From Aureobasidium sp. EXF-3400 (taxonomy: Eukaryota; Ascomycota; Dothideomycetes; Dothideales; Saccotheciaceae), in assembly GCA_024195585.1 (NCBI GenBank), contig SWBL01000075.1:1-64000 (forward strand): 64,000 nt of DNA, given 5' to 3'. Numbering within the stretch: the stretch's first letter is position 1; each line of letters opens with the position of its first letter. The position numbers and the translations under genes are program-made. Shown here piece after piece: positions 32,163 to 42,744 of this stretch. The notes under the pieces were generated by a model. The model had not been told where the DNA came from. It saw only the letters and a program-made list of their open reading frames with translations, and did not search any database.

Positions 32163-32622
32163 ACGTTTTTCTGATCGCATGGATGGAAGGAAGACGATGA
32201 TTGGTAGGATCTTGAGAGTTCACATTTGTTCGAGCAGTTGCGTTGGTAGAAATCGATTTTGAAGAATGGAAAGTGCCATCAGCGAACGGATTGCTTCGAG
32301 AGGCGGTTCAACCATGGACCATAAGTTTTGGTGAAAAGTGCGATTGTTGCAGTGTTGGAAGCCATCATCAAGCGGTATCTTCTCGGCTCGACCGTGGCCA
32401 TTCAATGCGACCAATGGTAGGGGTGACCCCGCCAGTCAGGGTGGCGTTTCGCGCTCAAACTGCTCGGGTACAGCGCGGAGCTGAACACAGCTCCAGCTGA
32501 TGTACTCTTACCGTTTTAAGCCTACCCCAACTACGTTACCATCCCCTGACTCCCACCTTAAGCGTACACGCCACCTTTAAGATGGCGCTGGATCCCAGTC
32601 TGGCGATTTGGATTGCGATAAA
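32163..32622. other. Intergenic, no gene seen
   Basis: 460 bp between two plus-strand genes, containing several G/C-rich blocks (tgaccccgcc, cagggtggcg). No coding signal. Confidence 0.5.
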
Positions 32623-33607
32623 ATGCTTTCACCAGTCTGGATCGCTGTGCTTCTCTCCGGCGGCTTCTTGCTCCTGCTGTTCGGGGTGAACGTCCCCCAT
32701 GAATACTTATCGCAACCGACAAAGCCTATAACTCATATCGATGATTCTCATCCAAACACAGGTGGTGTAGCCGACCTTGTCTTGTACACTTACCACGAAA
32801 CGGATGAGGCCTCCAAAAATCTTGATTTCTTCCTGAAGCATGCGCTTCACGACAAGGCCGACTTTGTCTTTATTATGAATGGGGAATACTCCATCAGTAT
32901 ACCGGATCTATCAAATGTCAAGGTCATTGATCGCCCGAATACGTGTTACGACCTCGGTGCTTATGGAGAAGTCTTGCGAGCGGATGACTCGCTTCTCGCA
33001 ACCAAATACTCACGCTTCATTATGATCAATGCTTCTCTACGTGGACCTTTCTTCCCTTCATGGGCTAACAACTGCTGGTCCGACACATACCTGAGCAAGC
33101 TCTCCGATCGCGTCAAACTGGTCGGCATGACCTACAACTGCGCGCGGGGTGAGGGCTACCTCCCTCATCTGCAGTCAATGATCATGGCAACCGATAAACT
33201 GGGTATGGCTGCCATTCTGCCGAATCTCAAGTGCTTCGAGAATATGGGATCGGCTGTTGCAGACGGGGAAACACAAATCAGCCGCTGGATCCAAGAGGCA
33301 GGTTACGGAATCTATGCCATGATGTCGAGTTTCACGGCGTATGGCGGCGAAGAGAGTGAGAAGGTGTATTTGGAAGCCTGCTCTGGCTCTGACGCCTTGT
33401 ATTCTGGGAATCACAATGGAACCTCTTTGCATCCGTACGACACGATGTAAGTTGCTGTCCAGGTTGTGTGCTAATGTTTGACTGACAAGTATCTGTCCCA
33501 GCTTCTCCAAAACGAATCGACCCTGGAACGAGTACGACAGGAAAGTGATTGATCAGCTCACCGAGTACGCGCACTTGTCCGGCTACTCGAGCTACGACAA
33601 ATGTTAG
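32623..33607 (+). CDS. Type II membrane protein, glycosyltransferase-like, 2 exons
   Basis: Exons 32623-33446 and 33502-33607 (55-nt intron) give 309 residues. The ATG at 32623 gives MLSPVWIAVLLSGGFLLLLF, a signal anchor, so the bulk would face the Golgi lumen or outside. The domain from about residue 50 has alternating beta/alpha character: VADLVLYTYHE, DFVFIMNGE, VKVIDRPNTCYDLGAYGEVL, FIMINASLRGPFFPSWA, VKLVGMTYNCARGEGYLPH. The CYDLGAYGEVL and INASLRGPF blocks are typical of an uncharacterised fungal family that I believe is glycosyltransferase-related, but no DXD motif is certain. Function unproven. Confidence 0.72.
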
Positions 33608-33929
33608 GTCATTCTCTTGTATGATATGCTGGCTTTTGCAATCGGAACAGGCTTTCTATACATACGTATCAGGACAATTCTCGAACTTTTGTCTAGGTCG
33701 CAGTGGTTGCGCACGAAAATTTCAAATCGCCTCGATTGGTTATCGAGGTGATTCATATTGACAGCTTCGCCCATAGTGAGTGAGTGAACACCAAACGCAA
33801 TCATTCTGTGGTCTTTGAAGTAATCTTTATTCTACTTCTCATCAGTATAGCTCGTGGCTGCCAGACTTAGCTGTTCTCTTAGACTGAGATTACGCACAGC
33901 GAAGGAGAAATTGGATAGGTGATACCACA
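33608..33929. other. Intergenic
   Basis: About 320 bp, convergent gap; nothing recognised. Confidence 0.45.
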
Positions 33930-34160
33930 TCAAAACTGCCTCGTCATAATCATAAACCACAGCAACAAAATTCCCAGACCCAGATTCATGCATGAGGTCT
34001 CATGAAAAGCTTTCATGATAACATAGACCGCAGAACACCTCAATAGAAGCGTCATGGCGCGAATGAGATTTTGGATCTCATCGTGGTAGGTATCGAGACG
34101 AGGTGTGGTTCGCTCTTCTTCGGGACGTTCTTGGCGTGCTCTTTTGTCTTCGTCGTTCAT
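33930..34160 (-). CDS. Possible small membrane protein
   Basis: ATG-led 76-codon frame. The N-terminal 25 residues are highly charged (MNDEDKRARQERPEEERTTP), followed by a helix and a hydrophobic C-terminus (NLGLGILLLWFMIMT), as in a tail-anchored protein. Family not recognised, and its size is close to what chance allows. Located between two genes with its own room for a promoter. Confidence 0.4.
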   Translation of the reverse strand: MNDEDKRARQERPEEERTTPRLDTYHDEIQNLIRAMTLLLRCSAVYVIMKAFHETSCMNLGLGILLLWFMIMTRQF

Positions 34161-34440
34161 GGTCTTTAGATACAGCGGTCGTGTTAGACAAGGATTGAGA
34201 GGGACGGAAGGGATGATCGGTGGTTTACCATTGTGCTTAGCGATAAACTATAGTAGCACTGTGGCTTCGATTTGTAAGTGGTTGTAAATGGAGTTGAGAC
34301 GTCGGTGAGATCTGTTCTCTTGCGATAATTTTGGCCAAGACACTAACAGATCGAATCGGCCTCACCACGGCAGCGAAAGGTGATATTATCAGAAAAAGAC
34401 ACAAAGAAAGGAGTGAGTATCAAAAAGCTTGTCTAGAAGC

Positions 34441-35796
34441 CTACAGCCTAGCCTGAGGTCCGCCAATACCAACATCCTCAAGATCCTTGACCTCATCGCC
34501 AGGTCTTCCACTGTCAAGATGCTGACGATTTCCATACTTCCACTCTTTCTTGAAGTCTCCCTCTAGCGCATTGGCAATGTACTTACCAATGATGGGCATC
34601 ATCTTGAACGCATGTCCACTATCTCCCGTCGCTAACAATAACTCTCCGCCAGGGTACTTGGGATGCGTGTCAATCAGATAATGCGCGTCCGGTGAATCTG
34701 TACACCAACACACTTTGGCACCCTTGATCTCTCTGCCTTCGAACTGTGGAATTACGGTGCGGATGAAGTGCTTTATGGCGTTCATTGCTTCTTCCGGGAT
34801 GCCGTCTTTGGGATACTCGGATGCGTAGCGTGGAATAGAGTACTTCTTTGTTTCCCCTGTGACAGGATCCGTGTATTCTCCTTTTTGCCATTGGTAACCA
34901 GGAAACTCGTTGCAGATCTTGATCAAGCGGCCTTCAGTGCTAGGCTCAAAGAAGAAACCTAGTTCATGGTTGAGGACCACAGGCATATCCTTAAACTGAG
35001 CAGCTTCTTCTTCGGTCAACTCCAATAGTCCGTAGGTCCAGCATTTGCTCCATAATTCGGTAGAGAGTTCCGGGAGAAGAGCGGGAGAGGCAGCACCAGT
35101 AGACAAGATGTATCTGTCTGCGGTGTAGATCTCGCCAGACTTGACTTTTACTCCTGTGACTTTGTCGCCTGATGTCTTGAGGGACACCATCTCGCCTGCA
35201 GCTCCGGAGATAAAGCGAACACCCATCTTGCCTGCCTCATCGGCAATCTTCTTGATAGCATTTGCCGCATGCGCCCAACCTGCCTGCTTGTTCCAAAGAC
35301 CTCTCCAGTTGTCGATGTCACGAGCATTCTTTAACTGTGGCACATACTTTGCAATCTCATCTTTACCTTTGACGAAATCAATATTGTGAGCTTGACCTTT
35401 GTCCTTGAGGTTCTTGTATGATTTTTCAAGATGAGCTACGGCTTTCGGATCACCGAGAGTGGTCAGGATCCAACCAGTCTCGTGGAAAATATCCTTGTAA
35501 AGAGGATCCCGCCATGCTTGGATGGCCTCCAGAGCCATTTCTGCATAGAGAGGTTCATCATATTCTGTTCTGATGATTTTGTTCTGAATAGCAAGAGGAC
35601 ATGTTAGTGGGTTTTAGTGGGAAGATCACAAGACTGTACCTACGATGTCATAACCAGCAGAATCGAGACTAGGATATGGCCATTTGTCGATGCAGGTAAT
35701 ATTCGTGTAGCCACGCTTTGCTAGATGATACGCTGTTGAGGCACCGAACGTGCCGGTACCGATGATCAGGATCTTCTGGTCTTTCTGCGTTGACAT
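34441..35796 (-). CDS. Amadoriase-like FAD oxidase, 2 exons
   Basis: Exons 35796-35644 and 35583-34441 (60-nt intron) give 430 residues. Predicted peroxisomal or cytosolic flavoenzyme oxidising fructosyl amino acids or N-methyl amino acids with release of H2O2. Seen: Rossmann IIGTGTFGASTAYHLAKRGY at residues 10-29; DSAGYDINKIIRTEYDEPLY across the exon junction, a block typical of fructosyl amine oxidases; STGAASPALLP; CWCTDSPDAHYLIDTHP (site of covalent FAD attachment to Cys in this family); and GDSGHAFKMMPIIGKYIA. The C-terminal tripeptide ARL resembles a type 1 peroxisomal signal (SKL-like). A TATA-like sequence lies about 65 bp upstream on the minus strand. Confidence 0.9.
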
Positions 35797-37050
35797 TGTG
35801 AAAGATGTGGATACTTCAAAAAATGAGATTGGGATTCAATAGTGGTCGTCAGGATGTTCTGCCTATATACAAACCTCATCGCCGCTTGCTCGCCCCGGGC
35901 GGATCTGCGCTACGCTTGTACCTTCCTCCCACGCGGAAGCAACGGCTGAGATTGGAGCATGCCGAACAAAACCTCAACAGCCTACTGATATCACCCGAGG
36001 TGATCTGTTCCCAAGTTGGCTGAGCCGACGCACTTATCTCATGTTCCGAATGTTCATACGAGCATTATGGCCGCTGTTGAAGTTCGTTGGAAGGTCGAAG
36101 AGAGAGTTGTCCGAGCTAACTCTCACGCCGACTTCGGCTCGAAGCATGCCGTTATCGGAGCACTGACGACCATTGCGACTTACCATCGGACAGATACATT
36201 CATGAAAGATCTTGTGCAATATATCAAGATTGCCATACATGCCATATCAGGAACCACATTGAGCTCAGTAGCTTGCGCTTTAGCATCATGTGCTCAACGC
36301 ATCCCACTATCGATCACCAGCGGTCGGTGAAATTTGGATATTGCGAGAGTCGAATAGCAACCTCATGCGCCAGGTGTCAATGTTAGCGGACGAATTCTCA
36401 TCTCTGTGCGGGTCTTGTCAGACAAGAACAAACGACCTCTGCTGCCCTCTTTGACCGTTCGTTGCCGATCGATCTTGCGTGACGAATCTGAAGCAGGAGG
36501 GCAGGTCGCCTTAAAAGTCCTGTGGTTTCCGTGAACCATGTCAAACCACAAAACTACAGAAGTTTGCAGTACGTGCCTGGACTTTGGTCGTTCCTTCCTT
36601 CTTCCGAGGCGAGTCGTGAACCGTCAGAACCCGACTGTTGGAAACATCAACACCAGTGCACAGACAGTCCTCGAAACACTCTTGTGTCCATTCGTCATCC
36701 AATCCTGGTATTCTTCTGGAGGTTCGTGTATCAGGTGCTTGAGCCCACCGGTGTCTTATATTAGCGTCTGGAATGACTGCTTGTTTTCTGGCCGTGAACT
36801 GTCGAAGGATTGAGAACCAAACACACTGACGACATCGTTCCGGCTACGAATGTCTCCATCCTGGTACGCTACCTTGAATTTCAAACACATGACACTTCAG
36901 GACATGGATCATTACATGTAGAACTTGGCGGGAAACCTCAAACTTGTCCTCCATTAATGGTAGGTCTCTTCACTAGTAGCTATGGGGCTTGTGGTGCATA
37001 TTCACACCTCTTCTCTCCTTCCTCTTCATCGCAAGTCATAACAACACAAT
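35797..37050. other. Divergent promoter region, no gene seen
   Basis: About 1.25 kb between the amadoriase and the PTH11-like gene. Short frames on both strands are not convincing. Confidence 0.5.
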
Positions 37051-38331
37051 ATGGCTTCTGATACGTTAGAAGGCCAGTGCCTCACGCTCTTCGCAATTAC
37101 CATGTTCTTTTGTATCGTCTGCTTTGTGATGGTCACATTACGATGCTGTACTAGGATATCGATCAAAGGATTTGGCTCAGATGATTGGCTCATGCTAATC
37201 GGCACGGTATCTAGCGTCTTGCACTCTCGATATGTTGGTCTCAGCTGATGGTGCCTCAGGTGTTCGGTATCATAACATTCATCACCGTCTTGTGTGGATG
37301 TAAAGCAGGTTTGGGTCAACATGACTATGACCTCGTGAAAGGCGATTATTCAAAGATCAAGCGTGTACGGATTCTCGTTATATCGGATAGTGATGTTGGC
37401 TGACCTCTTAGGCTCTCATGACATTTCAAATAGTCTATTGCGCCAGTCTCATCTTCATCAAGAGCAGTATCTGCGTAGCTCTCATCCGCCTCGTTATTTC
37501 CAAACGTTTGTTATACACACTCTACGCCATCTTAGCACTCAGCGCTAGCTATGGCTTCATCGCCATGATGACAGTGCTGCTGCAATGCAAACCTCTGAAA
37601 GCAACATGGGACCCCACTGCAGGCACTTGCTCCAATCAAGCTATCATCGTACACATCTCGTACTTTGTCACTGCATGCTCTATCACAACCGACTTTGCCT
37701 GCGCCGTTATGCCGTTCATCATTCTGTGGAAGTTGCAGATGAGAAAAAGACTCAAGTTCACGGTTGCTGCAATGTTGAGTCTTGGATTTTTGTATGTGTC
37801 CTGACCTTATTGGGAGGATCTGGCTGACTGGTTTGCAGAGCAAGTGCCGCCACTATCGTCCGTATCAAGTACCTAGATTCGTACTTTGCGACTCATGATC
37901 TTGCTTGTCAGTCGTCTCATCAAACACTGGACAAAAACCAGCTGACGTATCCTACAGACAAAGTTTCCAACGTCGTCCTCTGGTCCATAATCGAAACCGG
38001 CATCGCCATCATCGTCGGCTCCATCCCTTCGCTCAAACCCCTCGTCAAGTCCATTCCCTTCTTCGGGTCTCACCATTCTCGCTCCGAAAGAAAAAGTCTC
38101 AATCTCCGCAGCGGTATTCAATCTTATGCACTTCGATCGACAGCGCCTCAAGGTCATAGAACGCATATCTCATGCCCAAGTGCAAAAGACCGCGATAAGG
38201 AGGATGGCGAAAGTATGAAGGACTCGTTGATCAGTGATCCGGGGATTATACTTGTGCGGTCTGAAGTGCAGGTTGAAGAGGGCTCTAGGCCGAATACTGG
38301 ATATCGAAGTCTCAAGAGCTTTACATTCTGA
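37051..38331 (+). CDS. PTH11-like / fungal rhodopsin-type integral membrane protein, 5 exons
   Basis: Exons 37051-37206, 37260-37364, 37412-37791, 37839-37906 and 37958-38331 join in frame to 360 residues. Seven hydrophobic segments can be placed: LFAITMFFCIVCFVMVTLR, VFGIITFITVLCGC, FQIVYCASLIFIKSSIC, LLYTLYAILALSASYGFIA, ISYFVTACSITTDFACAVMP, FTVAAMLSLGFLASAATIV and VLWSIIETGIAIIVGSIP. Family motifs: RISIKGFGSDDWLML after TM1, QCKPLKATWD and CSN in the extracellular loop, and ETGIAIIVGSIPSLKPL. The cytoplasmic tail is Ser/Arg-rich. PTH11-like proteins sense surfaces or ligands in filamentous ascomycetes; the ligand here is unknown. Introns 47-53 nt. Confidence 0.87.
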
Positions 38332-38336
38332 TCGAC

Positions 38337-38555
38337 ATGCCAGCTTATATAGTAATGCGAGATGTCAGAGGGCAGGAACCATGGGACGACACAAGATTCT
38401 CTGCCTCCTCGGAGTCGATTCACATGCTCTTCCCGGACGGAACTCAATTCTCACAGCAAATTGCGCCTTCGACAAGACTACGAGAATTTCTTAACTGGCA
38501 AAAAAAGAGAATTCAGCTCGACGCCGCCGAGGCTCTTCGCGAAGACACACCATGA
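38337..38555 (+). CDS. Possible small ORF after PTH11-like gene
   Basis: ATG-led, 72 codons, starting 6 bp after the upstream stop. Composition (for example DTRFSASSESIHMLFPDGTQ, TRLREFLNWQKKRIQLDAAE) is protein-like, but no family is recognised. It ends as ATGA overlapping another frame (38552-38857). It might be 3' UTR or a gene fragment. Confidence 0.25.
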   Translation: MPAYIVMRDVRGQEPWDDTRFSASSESIHMLFPDGTQFSQQIAPSTRLREFLNWQKKRIQLDAAEALREDTP

Positions 38556-39971
38556 CTTTCGCGTATCTTCAACGAGCAGAAAATCACTCGATTAAAGAGC
38601 ATTGTCTAGGCCAGAGCTCGACGTGTCAGTTGCCCACAATTTATGTCACAGAAAAATCAGATGTCCGCTCAGAGGGCTTCGGACTCCACGACGCACCAGG
38701 GCACAATATCCACGACTTTTTGAAACGCTCCTGGATGTCAAGATACACAACCACGAACACGTCTACGGCGCGAGATGAAATTCTACCACTACCATTCGGT
38801 CATTCAGATAACATGGTGTATACAGCGTCCAGGCACCAGGGCCATCTTCATGATTAGGAGTGTGAAGCTCATCGCACGCCACATGGGAGTCATCAATGCA
38901 GTACCAAGGCCTCTTGCTGAACAAGTGGAGGGGGGAAGGAGGGCAAAGCGATAGAGCTAAAAGATCATCCTGATTCGACTGTGACGAGAAGTGTCATGTG
39001 CCGCCGCACGAGGAAGAAAAGTCACAATAGAGGCAAAATCAATGGGGAGTGCCATACCTTCGTTTGACAACGTAACACATTCATCCTCCCATATACTCAT
39101 AATTATGAAACAGTCCGTCATACTGGCATTCGGAACTGGTTCTTTGCGGATGCTTATCTCTCGAGAGCCTCGATAATCTACTAAACCATGCTTGATCTCG
39201 TCCCCTATCCACACTGAAACTCCAGCTTTTGTCCTATTAGAGAAGCACTGACTGAAGCAGTGATCAAGCAAAACATAAAGAAGCACATCAAGGCCCGTTG
39301 TCGACCTATATCAAAGACAGGGTTGCCCCCCTTAATGCACCCCTAAAATCTACCGTAAGTAATCATACCAGAATCAAAAGAAAGGCCTTTGCACATCTTA
39401 ACAAACACTTTATCCGCAGTCCATACTCACCGAGCTACTATACCACTACTAAATTACCCATCACAACATCCTCATCAACTCAAATATATACATCCCCCCA
39501 TCTACAGATCAACCGCATCCCAGCCGGCACAAGGTAGAGAGATCTACTGCAATCTCGATGTAGATAATGGTCGGATCGTGCATTGCATAGGTACTAGCTC
39601 GGTTTCAGCCATGAGACCATGTGTGCAAGCATGTACGCATTGAAGTGGCAGCTGTCATAGGTAGCGAAGTATGCACCCAAGTATGCATACACTGCATGCA
39701 TGCGAACCCAGAAAACAAGGCGGAAAGATTGCATAAGGCTGGAGTTCAGCGGCTAAACGTGAGAGCCTCATTACGACTCTCAGCGGAAGAGGGGCACAAA
39801 AAGATACGGGCGTGGAAATCACAGTATCTTGAATACCTGGACTTTGTTCACGAAAAGATAGGGTGTGTTATGCCTCTTCGGAAGTAGAAAAAACGCCCAT
39901 GAAAGATCCCCGCTAATGCTCTCAACCCATGAAAACGCCTAGCAAAATGCAATAACATCGTTTTGTTCGTT
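38556..39971. other. Intergenic, no gene seen
   Basis: About 1.4 kb, convergent. Several open frames, mostly non-ATG. A region of repeated atgc/gcat motifs lies near 39610-39710. Confidence 0.45.
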
Positions 39972-41225
39972 CTAAGCGCCCATCTTCAGTTCGTAGAACT
40001 CGGGGTGGGTTGTCTGGATCATGGTCGTAACACGTTCGACCTCCTCAGCCAAGCCCTGCACATTGGCATCCCACATCCTTAATTCTTTGGTACCGATACT
40101 AGAACCAGCCGTCTTTGCACCGTCGCCACTGCTTGACTCGTTGCTGAAGTGGATCAAGCCGTCAATCTGATCGATGTAACCAGAGAGACGTCCTTGCTCA
40201 ATCATCTGTGCGGCGTAAGCTTCGGCACGGTCTGCATCAACGCCCAACATGGCTCCGAGATTGGTCACGGGGATATTGGAGTACAGCCTTGAGACTCCGA
40301 GGAGGTTGTGTTCGAGGACTGCCTTGTCAAGGACAGTGCTGCCATCGGCAGTCTTTGCCATTTGGTGAGGCTGTAACTTCTCGGCAAAAGCCTTGACTTC
40401 TGCAGGCGAGAGGACGCGGTCCAAGAAGATGTTTTCGAGAATGGCAAACTCGTCACACTGTGGTGTACGGTCATCCTTGTACAGGCGTGCGAGTTGGCGT
40501 GCACGCTTAGGACCTGCGGGAGCCAGGACGGCGCAGATGATGGCGGCGGACAAAGCTTGTAGACGTTCCTCCTCATCAATTACGGGTTCGAGCGAAAGGT
40601 TCAGGTAACTGTTGGAAGCGTCGAGGAAGTTGCGTTGCGAGTCGGAGATGCGAGCTTGGGAGAGCTGGAATTGGAGTTTTGTGGGCTGGTCTTGGACGTT
40701 GTAGATGACATTCTTGACTCTGTTGAGGTATGACAGGGCGTTTGTAGGATCGTCTTCTTCGAGATAGCAGCGAGTGATGCGGATCCAGATCTTTGCCTTG
40801 TCGTCGTCGGTGACGTGGCGTTGAGACGAGTCGAGAGTGATTTGCTGCAAGACTTTTGCCGAGGCGGTGAAGTCTTCATTCTGTTCGTAGCTGTCGGCCA
40901 GGATGAGTTTGATGGCGGTGTCTTGTTCCTCGAAAGAGACGACTTTGGGAGCGATAGCATCGATTGCTTGAGTGCCGACGGCGATCTTTATGTCGGCATC
41001 TGAGAGAGAGGCGAGTCTGTCGACGAAAGATGCAAGCAGAGGGCGTGAGGTGACGATACCGACTGAGTCACTGAGGATTGACTGGACGTAGGCGATGAGA
41101 TTGTTGGGCAAGTTCTCGGACTGGGATAGGATCTTGTCGAGCAAGTCGTTGTAGCCCTGGACCTTCTTGTTTGCTTGGGCGTCTTCCAGGGCGAGGAGAG
41201 CGTCCGTCACCTGGGATGAGTCCAT
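39972..41225 (-). CDS. csn4: COP9 signalosome subunit 4
   Basis: Single exon, 417 residues. Part of the nuclear/cytosolic COP9 signalosome that removes NEDD8 from cullins. Seen: an all-helical TPR-like N-terminal half (for example DDKAKIWIRITRCYLEEDDP, TKLQFQLSQARISDSQRNFL) and a C-terminal PCI winged-helix domain with LDKAVLEHNLLGVSRLYSNI, LGAMLGVDADRAEAYAAQMI and GYIDQIDGLIHF. The ATG at 41225 (MDSSQV) was chosen over a frame 21 codons longer, whose extra residues are not family-like. Divergent from TFG2 with 449 bp between start codons. Confidence 0.93.
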   Translation of the reverse strand: MDSSQVTDALLALEDAQANKKVQGYNDLLDKILSQSENLPNNLIAYVQSILSDSVGIVTSRPLLASFVDRLASLSDADIKIAVGTQAIDAIAPKVVSFEEQDTAIKLILADSYEQNEDFTASAKVLQQITLDSSQRHVTDDDKAKIWIRITRCYLEEDDPTNALSYLNRVKNVIYNVQDQPTKLQFQLSQARISDSQRNFLDASNSYLNLSLEPVIDEEERLQALSAAIICAVLAPAGPKRARQLARLYKDDRTPQCDEFAILENIFLDRVLSPAEVKAFAEKLQPHQMAKTADGSTVLDKAVLEHNLLGVSRLYSNIPVTNLGAMLGVDADRAEAYAAQMIEQGRLSGYIDQIDGLIHFSNESSSGDGAKTAGSSIGTKELRMWDANVQGLAEEVERVTTMIQTTHPEFYELKMGA

Positions 41226-41674
41226 TCTGATGGCAGCTGTGGTGATTTGAGGGGCGTGAGGACAGCAAGGCGTGTGAAGACGGCGCAAGGCGTGTGGGTT
41301 GTCTGGTAGTGAAAGAGCAAGTGTTGATTGACGGTTGATTGGCCGACGTCACAGCGTCCCCGCGTCTCTCGGACTGTCACAGGCGTAGCTATGCAAGAGC
41401 ACAATACTGCTCGAAGTGTCGAACTGATGACGAAAGAAGGTTATTTCAGAGTGTTCGCTGGTCAAGTTCCTGCTTGAAAAACGACAGTGCAGTCCTTATG
41501 CTTACAATGTCACTGCATGTGGCCGCGGGAGAGGATCGTGACTGCCTTTCGCAGCAAGTGAGAAAGTCCGGGGATCTCCAAGGTCTGTGCGTCAACAATC
41601 GATAGGAATGAACATGCGCATAGGAAGGCATCAGCGAGCGCACCTTCCTTGTTCCTGTCGCGCATCGTCACATC
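41226..41674. promoter_or_regulatory. Divergent promoter CSN4 / TFG2
   Basis: 449 bp between the start codons of two divergent nuclear housekeeping genes; no TATA box is obvious. Confidence 0.5.
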
Positions 41675-42744
41675 ATGTCGTCGTCCAACGGAATCAAAGC
41701 AGAAGATGGCGCCTACGTCAAACCGGAGATTGAGGCCGACGAGTTTGAAGACACGGGCGAGTGTCAGATGCCGCGCTCCGAGGACGACCAACAGGCCTGG
41801 CTCTGCAGACTGCCCAAGTGGCTATGGACAGCCTGGGCTGATATGGCTGACGACGAAGAGATTGAGATTGGCAAAGTCCGCGTCTACAACCAGCCAAATC
41901 CCGACGGCTCCCAGAAGATCCAGATGAAGCTGCACGACCTGCCCAAGCACAAAGATGTCCCCAAACTCTACGACCTGACTAGTTCTCGTGGCCAGTACAA
42001 CAACACCGTCGTCTTCTCCGAGCGCGATCAGCCTGGCTTCAAGGCTTGGAACCCAAACCGTGTGAGGAAGGACACAAGAAACCTGAACTACAAAATCAAC
42101 AAGAACAAGCCCTACACCTCGTCCATTCCCAGTAAGTCTGCCATGACGCTTTCATCAAGACCATGCTGACCCAAGCAGAACAAACCGCCCTCGCAGGCTT
42201 CATCAAGGCCGAGATGGCCGTCACCGCCGTCGAGAACGAAGAATACCGCCGTCTGACCGATCGCCGCTTTATGGAAATGTTCCAACCCAAACGTACCACT
42301 CGCTTCGAGTCCGGCGCCGATGCCACCGTCCACTCCAACACTCAAGCCAACCAAGCATTCAGTAGCTTCATCAAGGCCACCCAGGCCAAGAAGCCAGTCA
42401 AGAAGCAACAAGAAAAGGCTGTCCGTGTCAGCCAAGAAGAACTCTTCGATCTCCTTACAGACTGCTTCAAGCAATACCGTTACTGGTCGCTCAAGGCGCT
42501 CAAACAGCGCTTACACCAGCCTGAAGCTTTCATCAAGCAGAACGTTGAAAAGATTGCCACTCTCATGCGTAGTGGTAAGTTTGCCATGAATTACAGGCTA
42601 AACCCTGAGTACGAGAGAACCGTCAACATCGACCCTGCCAACGTCAAGGAAGAGGTTGCCGATGAGGTTGAAGACGATGACGAAGACGACGACGATGAAG
42701 ACGATGAGGACGGTTACGAGGATGTCAAGATGGAAGACTCTTGA
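41675..42744 (+). CDS. tfg2: TFIIF beta subunit (RAP30 homologue), 2 exons
   Basis: Exons 41675-42131 and 42179-42744 (47-nt intron) give 340 residues. General RNA polymerase II factor that stabilises the preinitiation complex. Seen: N-terminal dimerisation domain WLCRLPKWLWTAWADMADDE with IGKVRVYNQ; the fungal TSSIP linker at the splice junction; EYRRLTDRRFMEMFQPKR; and a C-terminal winged helix ELFDLLTDCFKQYRYWSLKA, KQRLHQPEAFIKQNVEKIAT and GKFAMNYRLNPEY. The tail is a long Asp/Glu run. Length is close to filamentous-fungal orthologues. Confidence 0.93.

Noticed and set aside
34441..38331. Amadoriase plus PTH11-like gene as a biosynthetic gene cluster
   Set aside because: No polyketide, peptide or terpene synthase or tailoring enzyme set nearby.
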